NCBI GenBank assembly: GCA_023382335.1
Contig: JAMCPM010000011.1
Coordinates: 333,095 to 397,094, forward strand
DNA: 64,000 nucleotides
Direction: 5' to 3'
Source of the DNA: Actinomycetota bacterium
GTDB lineage: Bacteria > Actinomycetota > Thermoleophilia > BMS3ABIN01
The first letter of the stretch is position 1. Each line of letters starts with the position of its first letter. Positions 26,738-36,029 of this stretch are shown here, in pieces. The translations under genes were made by a program, and so were the position numbers. Under the pieces are notes generated by a model that saw nothing but the letters and a program-made list of their open reading frames with translations, was not told the DNA's origin and made no database searches.

Positions 26738-27205
26738 TTATTCCTTCTCCGTCTTCTTCTCGGCCTTGGCCGATTTGGTTTCCCTGGTGGACGCGGCATC
26801 AGCCTTCGCTGCCGGCTTCGCTTTTGTTTCGGCCTTTGTTTCGGCCTTTGCCTTGGCTTCCGGCTTGGCTTCTGCCTTTACTTCAGCCTTCTTGCCGCCA
26901 GCGGCCGTTATTGTCTGGATGGAGACCCGCGAGAGGCGGCTGCGATGGCCCTTGGTGCGCCGGTAGCCGCTCTTGGGCTTGTACTTGAAGACGCGGATCT
27001 TGTCGCCGAGCAGATGTTCCTCGACCTTGGCCTTGACCTTGGCGCCCTTGAGCTCGGCGGCGGTCACCGCCGTGGTCCCGCCGCCCACGAGCAGGGGGGT
27101 CAGCGAGAGCGATTTTCCTTCGTCAAGATCGAGCCGGTCGACCAGGACTTCGTCGCCCTGCGCCACCTTGTATTGTTTACCGCCGAGTTCGATTACCGCG
27201 TACAT
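26738..27205 (-). CDS. rplU: Large ribosomal subunit protein bL21 with Lys/Ala-rich tail
   Basis: Residues 1-102 are a normal L21 (MYAVIELGGKQYKVAQGDEV, KIRVFKYKPKSGYRRTKGHR, QTI). Residues 103-155 add a low-complexity tail of Lys, Ala and Glu (EAKPEAKAKAETKAETKAK). The tail is absent from most L21 proteins and may be an added electrostatic extension. It lies 1 bp upstream of rpmA; the initiation site and gap are otherwise typical. Confidence 0.96.
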   Translation of the reverse strand: MYAVIELGGKQYKVAQGDEVLVDRLDLDEGKSLSLTPLLVGGGTTAVTAAELKGAKVKAKVEEHLLGDKIRVFKYKPKSGYRRTKGHRSRLSRVSIQTITAAGGKKAEVKAEAKPEAKAKAETKAETKAKPAAKADAASTRETKSAKAEKKTEKE

Positions 27206-27253
27206 TAAATTCCTTTTGTTACGGAAGATTATTCCCGGATTTTAGCCTTTGGG

Positions 27254-27262
27254 ATTATAGCA
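27254..27262 (-). promoter_or_regulatory. Extended -10 promoter of rplU-rpmA
   Basis: In minus sense TGCTATAAT (27254-27262) is an extended -10 with a perfect hexamer; the -35 region (about 27277-27282) is weak. The predicted transcript starts near 27247 and has a leader of about 42 nt. Confidence 0.55.
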
Positions 27263-27372
27263 ACGCTGGAGGATAAAAGCCACCTTTGATGCCTTCTGCC
27301 CGCTACATCACCGGGATTTTGGAAAATCAGCCATGCTCCCGGTAGTCGATCAGCCGTGCTACCGGCGGTCGA

Positions 27373-29154
27373 TCATGCGTGCTCCCCGTGATTCATGCTC
27401 CAGTCCTGGCGCTTGGGCATATCGACATCATTGCCGTTGCCGCCCTCGTCATCGTCGCCGCCACCCGGCTTGGCGCCTTCCTCCACGACCGTGCCGTAGG
27501 CGCAGGTGCGGCTGACGCTGTCGATGTGGATCTTCTTGTCCTGGCCGACCATGTCGCCGGCGCCGGCGACGCTGACGACGTAGCCGTCGATGCGGGCGAT
27601 GCCGTCATTGGTGTTGTACATGTGGGGCTCCTCGATGCGCAGGCGCACGTCGTCGCCCTCGGCCACCGGCAGTGACGCCCGCTGGATGGCCTCGCGGCTG
27701 CCCTCGGCCGAGATCTCGAATGTATCGATGGGGATCGTGTCGAGCCCCTCGAAACTGAAATATTTGCCTGTCTCTACCTCGATCTCCTTGAGCTTGGCCC
27801 CGCCCTGCCCGATCAGCATGGCCGCCACCTTGGGGTGGACCTCCACCAGGAACGCCTCATTGGGGGAAGTCTCAGCCAGGCGCCGCAGGCGCCGCTCGAT
27901 GTCGAAAGCCATGGATTCCTCGGAGATAATGACGCCCTCGCCGTTGCAGGTGGGGCAGGTCTTGGTGAGGATTCCCCTGAGGCCCTCGGTGACGTTCTGC
28001 CGTGTCATCTCCACCAGCCCCAGCGGCGAGAGCTCGACGATATAGGTCTTGGTGCGGTCGGTCTCGAGCTCCTCGCCCAGGGTGTCGAGCACCTGCTGGC
28101 GATTCCGGGGCCGGGCCATGTCGATGAAGTCGATGATGATGATTCCGCCGATGTCGCGCAGGCGCAGCTGGCGCACGACCTCCTTGCAGGCCTCGATGTT
28201 GGTCTTGACGATCGTGTCTTCAAGGCGGGTGCGGCCTACGTAACGGCCGGTGTTGACGTCGATGATGGTGAGCGCCTCGGTGTGCTCGATGACGATGTAG
28301 CCGCCGCTGGGAAGGTCGACGCGCCGCAGAAGCGCGTTCTTGATCTCCTCGTCGACGCCGTAGGTCTCCATCAGCGGCTTGGAGCCCTGGTACATATCAA
28401 CCCGCTCGGCCAGCTTGGGGGAAGTCTTCTTGATGAAGGAGCGGATCTTGTCATATTCCTTCCGGGAATCAACCAGAACCCGCTCGAAGGTGTCGTTGAA
28501 GATGTCGCGGATGACCTTGAGCGAGACCTCGGCCTCGGAATAGAGCATGGCCGGCGCCTTGGCCGTCTTGTCGCGCCCCTGCACCGTCTGCCACATCTTC
28601 TCGAGGAACTTGAGGTCGTTGAGCAGCTCCTTTTTTGTGACGCCCTCGGCGGCGGTGCGCACGATCAGCCCCGCCTTCTTGACCTTGAGCTCGCGGCAGA
28701 TCTGCCGCAGGCGCTGCCGCTCTTCGTCGGACAGCCGGCGCGAGACGCCGACGCCGTCGCCGTCGGGCACATAGACCAGGAAGCGGCCGGGGATGGATAG
28801 CTGGGTGGTGAGCCGGGCGCCCTTGGTGCCCATGGGGTCCTTGACGATCTGGACGAGTATCTCCTGCCCCGAGCGGAGCATCTGGGTGATCTTCTTGGGG
28901 CGCTTGTCGGGATCCTCGTGGACCATGACCTCCTCGACGTAGAGGAAGCCGTTCTTCTCGAGCCCGATATCGACGAAGGCCGCTTCCATGCCGGGAAGCA
29001 CGTTCTCGACCTTGCCCTTGTAGATATTGCCGGCCAGCGGCCGGCGGCCCTTTCTCTCCACGTAGATCTCGACGAGCCGCCCGTCCTCAAGTACCGCCAC
29101 CTTGAGTTCGTTGGGCTCCGCGCTCACCAGAATCTGCTTGGCGCGTGCAGCCAT
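27373..29154 (-). CDS. rng: Ribonuclease G/E family endoribonuclease
   Basis: A 593-residue RNase E/G catalytic protein. The S1 domain reads AGNIYKGKVENVLPGMEAAF and VDIGLEKNGFLYVEEV; the RNase H-fold domain has GGYIVIEHTEALTIIDVNTG and GGIIIIDFIDMARPRNRQ with the Mg-binding Asp residues; the Zn-link CPTCNGEG follows. A C-terminal TRAM/OB-like segment ends in a Gly/Asp tail. I chose the ATG at 29154, which gives the usual opening; the frame extends to 29235 with an Arg/Ala-rich lead, and the ribosome site does not decide. It is read with the upstream radical SAM pair. Confidence 0.92.
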   Translation of the reverse strand: MAARAKQILVSAEPNELKVAVLEDGRLVEIYVERKGRRPLAGNIYKGKVENVLPGMEAAFVDIGLEKNGFLYVEEVMVHEDPDKRPKKITQMLRSGQEILVQIVKDPMGTKGARLTTQLSIPGRFLVYVPDGDGVGVSRRLSDEERQRLRQICRELKVKKAGLIVRTAAEGVTKKELLNDLKFLEKMWQTVQGRDKTAKAPAMLYSEAEVSLKVIRDIFNDTFERVLVDSRKEYDKIRSFIKKTSPKLAERVDMYQGSKPLMETYGVDEEIKNALLRRVDLPSGGYIVIEHTEALTIIDVNTGRYVGRTRLEDTIVKTNIEACKEVVRQLRLRDIGGIIIIDFIDMARPRNRQQVLDTLGEELETDRTKTYIVELSPLGLVEMTRQNVTEGLRGILTKTCPTCNGEGVIISEESMAFDIERRLRRLAETSPNEAFLVEVHPKVAAMLIGQGGAKLKEIEVETGKYFSFEGLDTIPIDTFEISAEGSREAIQRASLPVAEGDDVRLRIEEPHMYNTNDGIARIDGYVVSVAGAGDMVGQDKKIHIDSVSRTCAYGTVVEEGAKPGGGDDDEGGNGNDVDMPKRQDWSMNHGEHA

Positions 29155-29439
29155 GTCGCTCAACAACCTTTCTTTAATTTTCGCGGTCGCGGACGCTGCT
29201 GCCGCCATCCTTCGGCGCCGGCCGTCCACGGCCAAAACTTGCAGGAAAACTTTAAGGATTTATCTTCCGCAAATCCGCCTGCGGGAAACTAATAGCCAAA
29301 AAATTTTTTGGGGAATCGCCTCGAAGCGCCCCTTCCCCGGCATTATATATATTCAGCGGCGCACATACTAGAAAAGGTTGCTGGCGATGGAATCCTGCCG
29401 GCTGCCGCCGAACGCCGACCGTTCCCGCCTCACCCGGCC

Positions 29440-30177
29440 TTAGCGCCGGCGTCCCCGTGGCGGCCCGTAGCGTCCCGGCCCCGGCCGGCCCGGCCCCGGC
29501 GCCCGCGGCTGCTCTTCCTCCCGGACGGTAATGCTCGTTCGCACGATGCGCGAGGCTTTCAGCTCCCTGCCGGCAAAGCTCCCAAGGGCCCTGACGATCT
29601 CATCGGGGCGGGCGGTGCCCTCGCTGGTCACTTTCATGTCGAACGCGACCCCGCGTCCGTCCTCCAGCAGGTCGATCCGGTCCACATATTTCTTGATGTC
29701 GACTTCCTTGTCGCCCTTGGGCCGCTTCCTCAGCAGGACCAGTTCGCTGGCGCCGTTGTACTTGCCTGCCGCTTCCCCATATTCAGCGGCGGCATCCGGA
29801 TGCTCACCGGCGGCATCGTCCAGCTCGACGCGGTAGCCGCACGATTCCACCCGCGACGCCGCCTTGGAGCGGTCGAAGCTGGGGCCTACGGATTTCAGCT
29901 CCATGCCCTGCGGCAGCTCGCGGCTAAGCTTTTTGGCCAGATCGGTCAGCGGCGCCCTTTGCCGCAGGGAAAAATCGCAGATCTCGTCCTCCCCCTCGAC
30001 GCCGACGCCCAGCGGCATGGCCAGGCTGAGCACCGGCTTGGGGCGCATCCCCTGGGAGAACGCCAGTTCGAAACCGGTGCGGCGTATGGCCCGCACCAGG
30101 CAGCTCAAGGTATCCAGGTGCGAGATGAAACGCGCCCTGCCGGTCTTGGAGAATCTCATCTGGTAATTGAAATTCAT
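29440..30177 (-). CDS. DUF2344 (TIGR03936) radical-SAM-linked protein
   Basis: The 245-residue product has the family opening YQMRFSKTGRARFISHLDTL, ELAFSQGMRPKPVLSLAMPL and LGVGVEGEDEICDF. Members always accompany a TIGR03960 radical SAM protein and often precede RNase G, exactly as here. The last 15-20 residues are an Arg/Pro/Gly-rich tail. Function is unknown; a role in modifying rRNA or a ribosomal partner has been inferred from context only. Confidence 0.9.
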   Translation of the reverse strand: MNFNYQMRFSKTGRARFISHLDTLSCLVRAIRRTGFELAFSQGMRPKPVLSLAMPLGVGVEGEDEICDFSLRQRAPLTDLAKKLSRELPQGMELKSVGPSFDRSKAASRVESCGYRVELDDAAGEHPDAAAEYGEAAGKYNGASELVLLRKRPKGDKEVDIKKYVDRIDLLEDGRGVAFDMKVTSEGTARPDEIVRALGSFAGRELKASRIVRTSITVREEEQPRAPGPGRPGPGRYGPPRGRRR

Positions 30178-30214
30178 TGTCTTTTCTGCCTGTATGTGTT
30201 GACGGAAGCTACGT

Positions 30215-32026
30215 TCATGGCTTGGCGATCCTCATCTGGACCTCGTCTTCGCATACTCCGCAGTCGGAGCATGACCCCCAGCGGCAGTCCAGGGTCACCT
30301 CTCCCCTGTCCGCTTTTTCCTTTTCCCCGATGAGGAATTCCTTGCTGACGCGCGAGTCGATATCATCCCAGGGAAGCTCCTCCTCGATGGAAAACGACCT
30401 CGTCGCTTCCCGCTCGACGCCGCTGCCGATGGCGGCAAAACCCTTTTCCCAAGCGGAAAAGTCGAACTTCTCAGTCCAGGCGTCGAAGCTTGCGCCCGCC
30501 CGCCAGGCTGCTTCGATGGCGGCGGCGGTCTCGTCGCGGCCGCGGGCGATGGCGCCCTCGACCAGGCTGGGATCGATGTCGTGGACGCTGAGCTTGATCT
30601 GTTTGCGCGGTGTGTTGCGCCGCAGGTACTCATGCTTGCCGGCGAGCTCTTCACGGCTGTTCATCCCCTGCCACTGGAAAGGCGTGTGCGCCTTGGGCAC
30701 GAAGCTGGAGATGCTGACGTTGATCTGAACCCGCCCAGGGTTCGCGGCCTCCTGCCGGCCGATGCGCCGCGCAGTGGTGGCGATATCGATGATGCCCTTG
30801 AGGTCGGCCTCGGTCTCGGTCGGCAGGCCGATCATGAAATAAAGTTTGACTGTAGTGCAACCGCCGCGGAAGGCCTCGGCCAGGGCGTTCTCGATGTCCT
30901 CGCCGCTCACCTGCTTGTTGATGGCGTCACGTAGCCTCTGGCTGCCCGCCTCGGGCGCCAGGGTGATCGAGCCCCGGCGGGATGACGTCAGCCCCAGCAG
31001 CTTGATGGCAGCCGGATCGACCCTCAGCGACGGCAGCGAGACCGTCAGATGCGGCTGCGACTGGGCAAGGCTAGAGAGCGTCTCCTGGATGCAGCTGTAA
31101 TCGGTCGTGGAAAGCGAGCTCAGGGTTGCCTCCTCGTAACCGGTCGCCGCGATCATCTCGCTGACGGCGCGGCAGACCTCCCCGGCCGGACGCTCGCGCA
31201 CCGGCCGGTACCAGTTGCCCGCCATGCAGAAGCGGCAGCCGCGGGTGCAGCCGCGCATGATCTCCACGGTGGCGCGGTCGTGGACGGCCGCCATCGAAGG
31301 GATCACCTGCTTCACGGGGACCAGGGAATAATCGAGCTCCGGGACAACCGCCCGGCGGACCCGGCGGGCAAAGGCCGGCACGAAGATTCCTTCCACCTCG
31401 GCAAGCTTTTCCAGAAGGTCCCGGCGCGGAAAGCCGCCGCTTTGCTTCCCGCCGGCGCAAACATCTCCGCCGGCGCCCTTTGCTTCCTCGCAGATCCTGA
31501 GCACCTCGGGCACTACCTCCTCGCCGTCACCGATGATGATGAAATCGAAGAAGGGCGAGACCGGGTGGGGATTGCTGCCGCAGGGGCCGCCGGCAAAGAC
31601 CAGCGGATCGCCTACGCCGCGATCGGCTGCGTGGAGGGGCACCCTGGCGAGGTCGAGCATATCCAGGATATTCGTATAGGTGAGTTCGTGCTGAAGGGTG
31701 AATCCCCAGAGGTCGGCCGCGGCGACCGGCTCCCAGCTCTCGAGGGCGAAGAGCGGCACGCCCTCCTGGCGCATGGCGCCGGACATGTCCGGCCAGGGAC
31801 AGTAGACGCGCTCGGCCCAGGCTTGGCTGTGATGGTTGATGAGGGAGTAGATGATCTGCACCGCCTGGTTGGCCGTGCCGATCTCGTAGACGTCGGGATA
31901 GCTGAGGATCACCCGCAGGGAATATTCCTGCTTGACAACGCTGCCGACCTCGCCGCCGATGTAGCGCGCCGGCTTCTCCACCCTCTCGAGGAGGGCTTCG
32001 ATTCTTTTTTGAAGTATTTCCGTCAC
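30215..32026 (-). CDS. TIGR03960 family radical SAM protein
   Basis: The 603-residue enzyme has an N-terminal B12-binding-like region (residues about 1-200) and a radical SAM core with cluster ligands Cys260, Cys264 and Cys267 in MRGCTRGCRFCMAG. The C-terminal region ends with a second Cys-rich cluster, DCRWGSCSDCGVCEDEVQ. It starts with GTG at 32026. It is 37 bp upstream of its usual partner DUF2344. The substrate of this family is not known. Confidence 0.92.
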   Translation of the reverse strand: MTEILQKRIEALLERVEKPARYIGGEVGSVVKQEYSLRVILSYPDVYEIGTANQAVQIIYSLINHHSQAWAERVYCPWPDMSGAMRQEGVPLFALESWEPVAAADLWGFTLQHELTYTNILDMLDLARVPLHAADRGVGDPLVFAGGPCGSNPHPVSPFFDFIIIGDGEEVVPEVLRICEEAKGAGGDVCAGGKQSGGFPRRDLLEKLAEVEGIFVPAFARRVRRAVVPELDYSLVPVKQVIPSMAAVHDRATVEIMRGCTRGCRFCMAGNWYRPVRERPAGEVCRAVSEMIAATGYEEATLSSLSTTDYSCIQETLSSLAQSQPHLTVSLPSLRVDPAAIKLLGLTSSRRGSITLAPEAGSQRLRDAINKQVSGEDIENALAEAFRGGCTTVKLYFMIGLPTETEADLKGIIDIATTARRIGRQEAANPGRVQINVSISSFVPKAHTPFQWQGMNSREELAGKHEYLRRNTPRKQIKLSVHDIDPSLVEGAIARGRDETAAAIEAAWRAGASFDAWTEKFDFSAWEKGFAAIGSGVEREATRSFSIEEELPWDDIDSRVSKEFLIGEKEKADRGEVTLDCRWGSCSDCGVCEDEVQMRIAKP

Positions 32027-32059
32027 CAGGATTCGAACCCGGGAGGGCGCGGCGGCCCT

Positions 32060-32953
32060 CTAGCCCCTGAGCTGTTTAAGTTTGTCCAGCAGGGGCGATA
32101 GGCGCGATGGCGTCACGCGCACTGAACCGTCGAAATATACCCTGGCGGCTTCCCCGAGGGCGCGGGTGCCGCTCCAGGCGACGCCGCCCTTGATGACCCA
32201 TCCCGGTCCGGGAAGGAGATCCAGCAGCTGCCTGGCGGCGGCCCTGAAACCAAAGCCGCTGCCGATGACGCCCAGGAGCTCCAGGGCCCGCTCGGTTCCC
32301 ACCGCTTCACCGTGCGCGGCAGCGATGCGCAGGATCATCCTGGCCTCGTTCAGGGTCATCACCGGCATGTCGGCGCCGGGAATGATGAAAAGGCAGCCGA
32401 CGACGGCATTCTGGATCGCTGTCTTGTGAATGAGCTGGCGCACGGCTTCTTCCCTGAGGACCGGCAGCTGCGACGCCAGGGCCACAGCCCCGTCTCCGGC
32501 GGCGTCGGCCACGGCTTCAGCCAGGACATCGGCGGGAGGCAGTCCTCCGGGAGCCATGCCGACCACGCGGCTCGGCCCTACTCCAGGGAATGATATTGCC
32601 AGTCCGGGCGCTTCGGTGAGCACCACGACCGCGGCGGCGTGGGCCTGCTCGACCTCGGCCAGGCGGCTGCTAACATCCTGGGAATCCACCATCGACGGCG
32701 GGATGACCAGGATGACGACGTCTTCTTCGCCGATATGGGAAAGGGGCGGCAGCTTCTGATCGTCGGGAACGGCAGAGTCGACCAGGCAGGCAGACTGGTC
32801 CACCCGGGCTCCGGCGATGAGCGCGTCATAGACCGCCTTGACGCCGTCACGGTCGGTGCCGGATACCAGCACCCGCGGCCGCTCCTGGCTCTGCTCGCGG
32901 ACGTCGCGCACCGCGGAATACAGCTTCATCGGTTTAAGCGGTAGTTTGGGCAC
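32060..32953 (-). CDS. DUF697 domain protein
   Basis: This 297-residue protein has an N-terminal Rossmann-like half (RPRVLVSGTDRDGVKAVYDA, then DVVILVIPP) and a C-terminal DUF697 helical bundle: LIHKTAIQNAVVGCLFIIPG, MTLNEARMILRIAAAHGEAV, LPGPGWVIKGGVAWSGTRAL. DUF697 often follows GTPase domains, but no P-loop is visible here. It overlaps the end of rodA by 20 bp, so it belongs to the same transcript. Function unknown; the hydrophobic Gly-rich helices suggest membrane association. Confidence 0.8.
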   Translation of the reverse strand: MPKLPLKPMKLYSAVRDVREQSQERPRVLVSGTDRDGVKAVYDALIAGARVDQSACLVDSAVPDDQKLPPLSHIGEEDVVILVIPPSMVDSQDVSSRLAEVEQAHAAAVVVLTEAPGLAISFPGVGPSRVVGMAPGGLPPADVLAEAVADAAGDGAVALASQLPVLREEAVRQLIHKTAIQNAVVGCLFIIPGADMPVMTLNEARMILRIAAAHGEAVGTERALELLGVIGSGFGFRAAARQLLDLLPGPGWVIKGGVAWSGTRALGEAARVYFDGSVRVTPSRLSPLLDKLKQLRG

Positions 32954-34094
32954 GCCTGTACCTCCTGTCGCCGATCAGTTTACTGCGCACGTGAATACTC
33001 TCAAGAAGGCCGATGGCAAGCAAGTTGGCCACCATCGAGCTCCCGCCGTAGCTGACAAAGGGAAGCGGGATGCCCGTAATCGGCATGATGCCGATGGTCA
33101 TGCCAATGTTAACAAAAACCTGAAACAGCAGCATACTGACGATGCCGCCGGCGATGATGCTGCCAAAAAGGCTCTCGGAGATGATGGCGATCCGGAGCCC
33201 TCGCCAGATGACGAGCACATACAGCGCCAGCAACACGGCGATGCCGATGAAGCCCAGCTCCTCGCCGAGCACGGAAAAAACAAAGTCGGTGTGATGTTCC
33301 GGCAGGAAATTCAGCTGTGTCTGGGTTCCCTGGAAAAGACCCTTGCCGGCCATCAGGCCGGAGCCGATGGCGATCTTCGACTGCAGCAGGTGGTATCCGG
33401 TGCCGCCGGGATCGTTGTCGGGATGCAGGAAGACCAGCAGGCGGTCGATCTGGTAGGGCTTGAGGATCTGTATCCCCACCGTCGGCAAAACCTGGATGAC
33501 CATTGCCAGCGAGCCTCCCACCGCGGCGCCGATAACGCCGAAATGCAGCCAGCGGGTCCCATAGACGAACAGCACGGCGATGGTCACGGCCGCCAGCACC
33601 AGGGCCGTACCAAAATCGGGCTGGATGAAGACAAGCATCGCCGGCACGGCGGCCAGGCCGATCGTGCGCAGTGTCGTCTGCGCCTCGAGGTCGCCGCGGG
33701 GCCGCTCGGAGAGATAGGCCGCCAGAACCACGATCATGCCCACCTTGGCCATCTCCGAAGGCTGCAGGTTGAAGAATCCCAGCGGGATCCAGCGGTTCGA
33801 GCCTTTGGCCTCGACGCCGATGACGAACACCAGCAGGATCAGCCCGAGAATGCCAAAGTATATGTGCTGGCGATAGTTTCTGAGGCCTCGGAAATCCATG
33901 AAGGCGGCAACCCCGAGAAGCACGGTGCCGAGCGCCGCGGCCACCAGCTGTATTTTGACATAATAGAACGGGCTTGGCAGATTGGGATCGGAATGGGTGG
34001 CGCTGTAAATGATCAGCGAGCCATATGCCACCAGGCCGGCCACCGCCGCCAGCAAGGCATAATCGAAATGTCTCAGATAAGTGCGGAATTCCAT
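32934..34094 (-). CDS. rodA: Rod-shape SEDS glycosyltransferase RodA
   Basis: RodA polymerises lipid II for cell-wall elongation, with PBP2. The 386-residue protein has ten predicted membrane helices. Family blocks are GSNRWIPLGFFNLQPSEMAK, FIQPDFGTALVL, the large loop ending FLPEHHTDFVFSVLGEELGF, and ITGIPLPFVSYGGSSMVANL. It follows mrdA by 3 bp. The SEDS pair at the end of the mreBCD operon is the standard elongasome set. Confidence 0.97.
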   Translation of the reverse strand: MEFRTYLRHFDYALLAAVAGLVAYGSLIIYSATHSDPNLPSPFYYVKIQLVAAALGTVLLGVAAFMDFRGLRNYRQHIYFGILGLILLVFVIGVEAKGSNRWIPLGFFNLQPSEMAKVGMIVVLAAYLSERPRGDLEAQTTLRTIGLAAVPAMLVFIQPDFGTALVLAAVTIAVLFVYGTRWLHFGVIGAAVGGSLAMVIQVLPTVGIQILKPYQIDRLLVFLHPDNDPGGTGYHLLQSKIAIGSGLMAGKGLFQGTQTQLNFLPEHHTDFVFSVLGEELGFIGIAVLLALYVLVIWRGLRIAIISESLFGSIIAGGIVSMLLFQVFVNIGMTIGIMPITGIPLPFVSYGGSSMVANLLAIGLLESIHVRSKLIGDRRYRRAQTTA

Positions 34095-34097
34095 GGG

Positions 34098-36029
34098 CTA
34101 GTTGCTCGGCGGCGCGTTGGTCTGGGCCGCGATCTGCGCCGGCGTCGGCGGGGCCGCCTGCGGATAGAGCGCCTCCAGGATCTTCCTGACGGCCGGCGCC
34201 GCCGAAGCGCTGCCGCCGCCCCCCTGCTCGATCTGCACCACGACGACGTACTTGGGATCACTGGCCGGAGCATATGCCGCATACCAGGCGTAATCGGTCT
34301 TGCCGGCCACCTGGGCGGTGCCGCTCTTGCCGGCTATCTGCGGCTGGAACCCGTTGAACACGTCCCCGATCGCCGAATCGGACTGGGCCGCCCCGATAAG
34401 CGCCTGGTGGATGTCATCCATGTAAGCCGGTGAGATGGGCAGATCGCTCTCGAACTCAGGTTGCCATTCCTTGAGCACTTCGCCCGTGACCGGATCCTCC
34501 ACCCTCAGTCCGACATGGGGTTTCATCATGCGGCCGTTGTTGGCGATGCCGGAGTAGACCTGGGCCATCTGCAGCGGCGTTGCCAGCATGTCGCCCTGGC
34601 CGATGGCCATGTTGACACTGTTGCCGGGCAGCCACATCTTGTCGATCTCCGTCTGGCCCATTTCCTGTTTCCAGACGGGATCGGGCACGCGCCCGCTGGC
34701 TTCGCCCGGGAGGTCGATGCCGGTCGGCGCGCCGAGGCCCATCAGCCGGGCCCATTTTTGCATTCCCTGATTATTGTTGGCCTGATAGAAACGATAGCCC
34801 ACGTTGTAGAAATACGTATCGCACGACATGACGATCGCCCGGCGCAGGTCGACCACTCCCAGAGCGGACCAGTCATGGAAGACGACGTTGTCGTCCCCCG
34901 GGACGGTCCAGGTGCCGGTGCTGTTGAATGTCTCCAGAGGCGTCACCATGCCCTCCTGCAGTCCGGCGAGCGCAGTAACGACCTTGAAGGTCGAGCCCGG
35001 AGCATACTGTCCCTGGATTGCGCGGTTGAGCAGTGCGTCACCCGTGTTATCCGAAGAGAGCTGCTGGTAGTCCTGATCGCTCATGCCGCCGACCCAGACC
35101 TTGGGATCGTACGTAGGCGCGCTGGCCATCGCCAGCACCTCGCCGGTCTTCGGATCCATCACCACCGCCGAGCCGCCGGTGGCGGGATAGTTCTTGGAAT
35201 GCGCGAGGTTGATGCCGTAATTGAGGCCGTCCTCGGTCGCCTTCTGGATCTTACTGTCGATGGTCAGCATGACGTTGTCGCCTGGAGTCGAGCTGGTGCT
35301 GCCCAGCACCTGCTTGGGGCGGCCGGCTGCATCGACCTCCACCTGCTGGCCGCCGTCCTTGCCCTTGAGCCAGTTGTCGAACTGGTACTCGACGCCGTCC
35401 TTGCCGATCTCGTCGCCTGCTTTGTAATTGGTGTAGCGCGGTTCTGTGAGCTCCTCCTGATCGATCTGTCCGACATGCCCGAGTATATGCGCCGCTTCGG
35501 TGCCGCCTGGATAGCTCCGCAGGGGCAGCTTCTTGATATCCACGCCGGGGTAATAGAGCGGGATGCGCTCGATCAGGTAACTCTTCATGTCCTGGGTGAT
35601 GTCCTTCTTGACCACCACCGAGCTATAAGTGTCCTCGGAATGCTGGTCGAGCTTCGACTGGATGTCCTCATAGGGCATGCCGATGATCTTGCCCAGGTCG
35701 GTGAGCTCTTTCTGGGGATCCTTGAGCGCTGACGGGAAGACCGTCACCGCCAGGCCGGCGCGGTTCTCCACGACCGGCACCTTGTTGCGGTCATAGATGA
35801 TGCCGCGCGGCGCCTCGTCGATGATGAAGCGGGAACGGTTGTTCTCAGCCATGGCGACGTACTGGTCGCCCGAGAGGATCTGCAGGAACCAGATACGGAA
35901 GATGAGCACGGCGAACAGCAGCACGGCCATGCCGCCCAGAACTCCCACCCTGATGGCGACGGAGGGCTGCCTGCGATCGTTCTTCTTGCGCGGCTTACTG
36001 TTCAGAAAAGAGCCCAGTCCGCTTCTCAC
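34098..36029 (-). CDS. mrdA: Penicillin-binding protein 2 (elongation transpeptidase)
   Basis: This class B PBP cross-links peptidoglycan during elongation. It has an N-terminal membrane anchor (residues 27-48), a dimerisation/pedestal region, and a transpeptidase domain with SxxK in APGSTFKVVTALAGL, SxN-type SCDTYFYNVG and KSGTAQVAGKTDYAWYAAY. A Pro/Ala-rich tail ends the 643-residue product. It overlaps mreD by 35 bp, so the two are translationally linked. Confidence 0.97.
   Translation of the reverse strand: MRSGLGSFLNSKPRKKNDRRQPSVAIRVGVLGGMAVLLFAVLIFRIWFLQILSGDQYVAMAENNRSRFIIDEAPRGIIYDRNKVPVVENRAGLAVTVFPSALKDPQKELTDLGKIIGMPYEDIQSKLDQHSEDTYSSVVVKKDITQDMKSYLIERIPLYYPGVDIKKLPLRSYPGGTEAAHILGHVGQIDQEELTEPRYTNYKAGDEIGKDGVEYQFDNWLKGKDGGQQVEVDAAGRPKQVLGSTSSTPGDNVMLTIDSKIQKATEDGLNYGINLAHSKNYPATGGSAVVMDPKTGEVLAMASAPTYDPKVWVGGMSDQDYQQLSSDNTGDALLNRAIQGQYAPGSTFKVVTALAGLQEGMVTPLETFNSTGTWTVPGDDNVVFHDWSALGVVDLRRAIVMSCDTYFYNVGYRFYQANNNQGMQKWARLMGLGAPTGIDLPGEASGRVPDPVWKQEMGQTEIDKMWLPGNSVNMAIGQGDMLATPLQMAQVYSGIANNGRMMKPHVGLRVEDPVTGEVLKEWQPEFESDLPISPAYMDDIHQALIGAAQSDSAIGDVFNGFQPQIAGKSGTAQVAGKTDYAWYAAYAPASDPKYVVVVQIEQGGGGSASAAPAVRKILEALYPQAAPPTPAQIAAQTNAPPSN

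Noticed and set aside
32020..32080. Functional tRNA gene
   Set aside because: Anticodon arm too short, acceptor does not pair, and the segment overlaps two coding regions.
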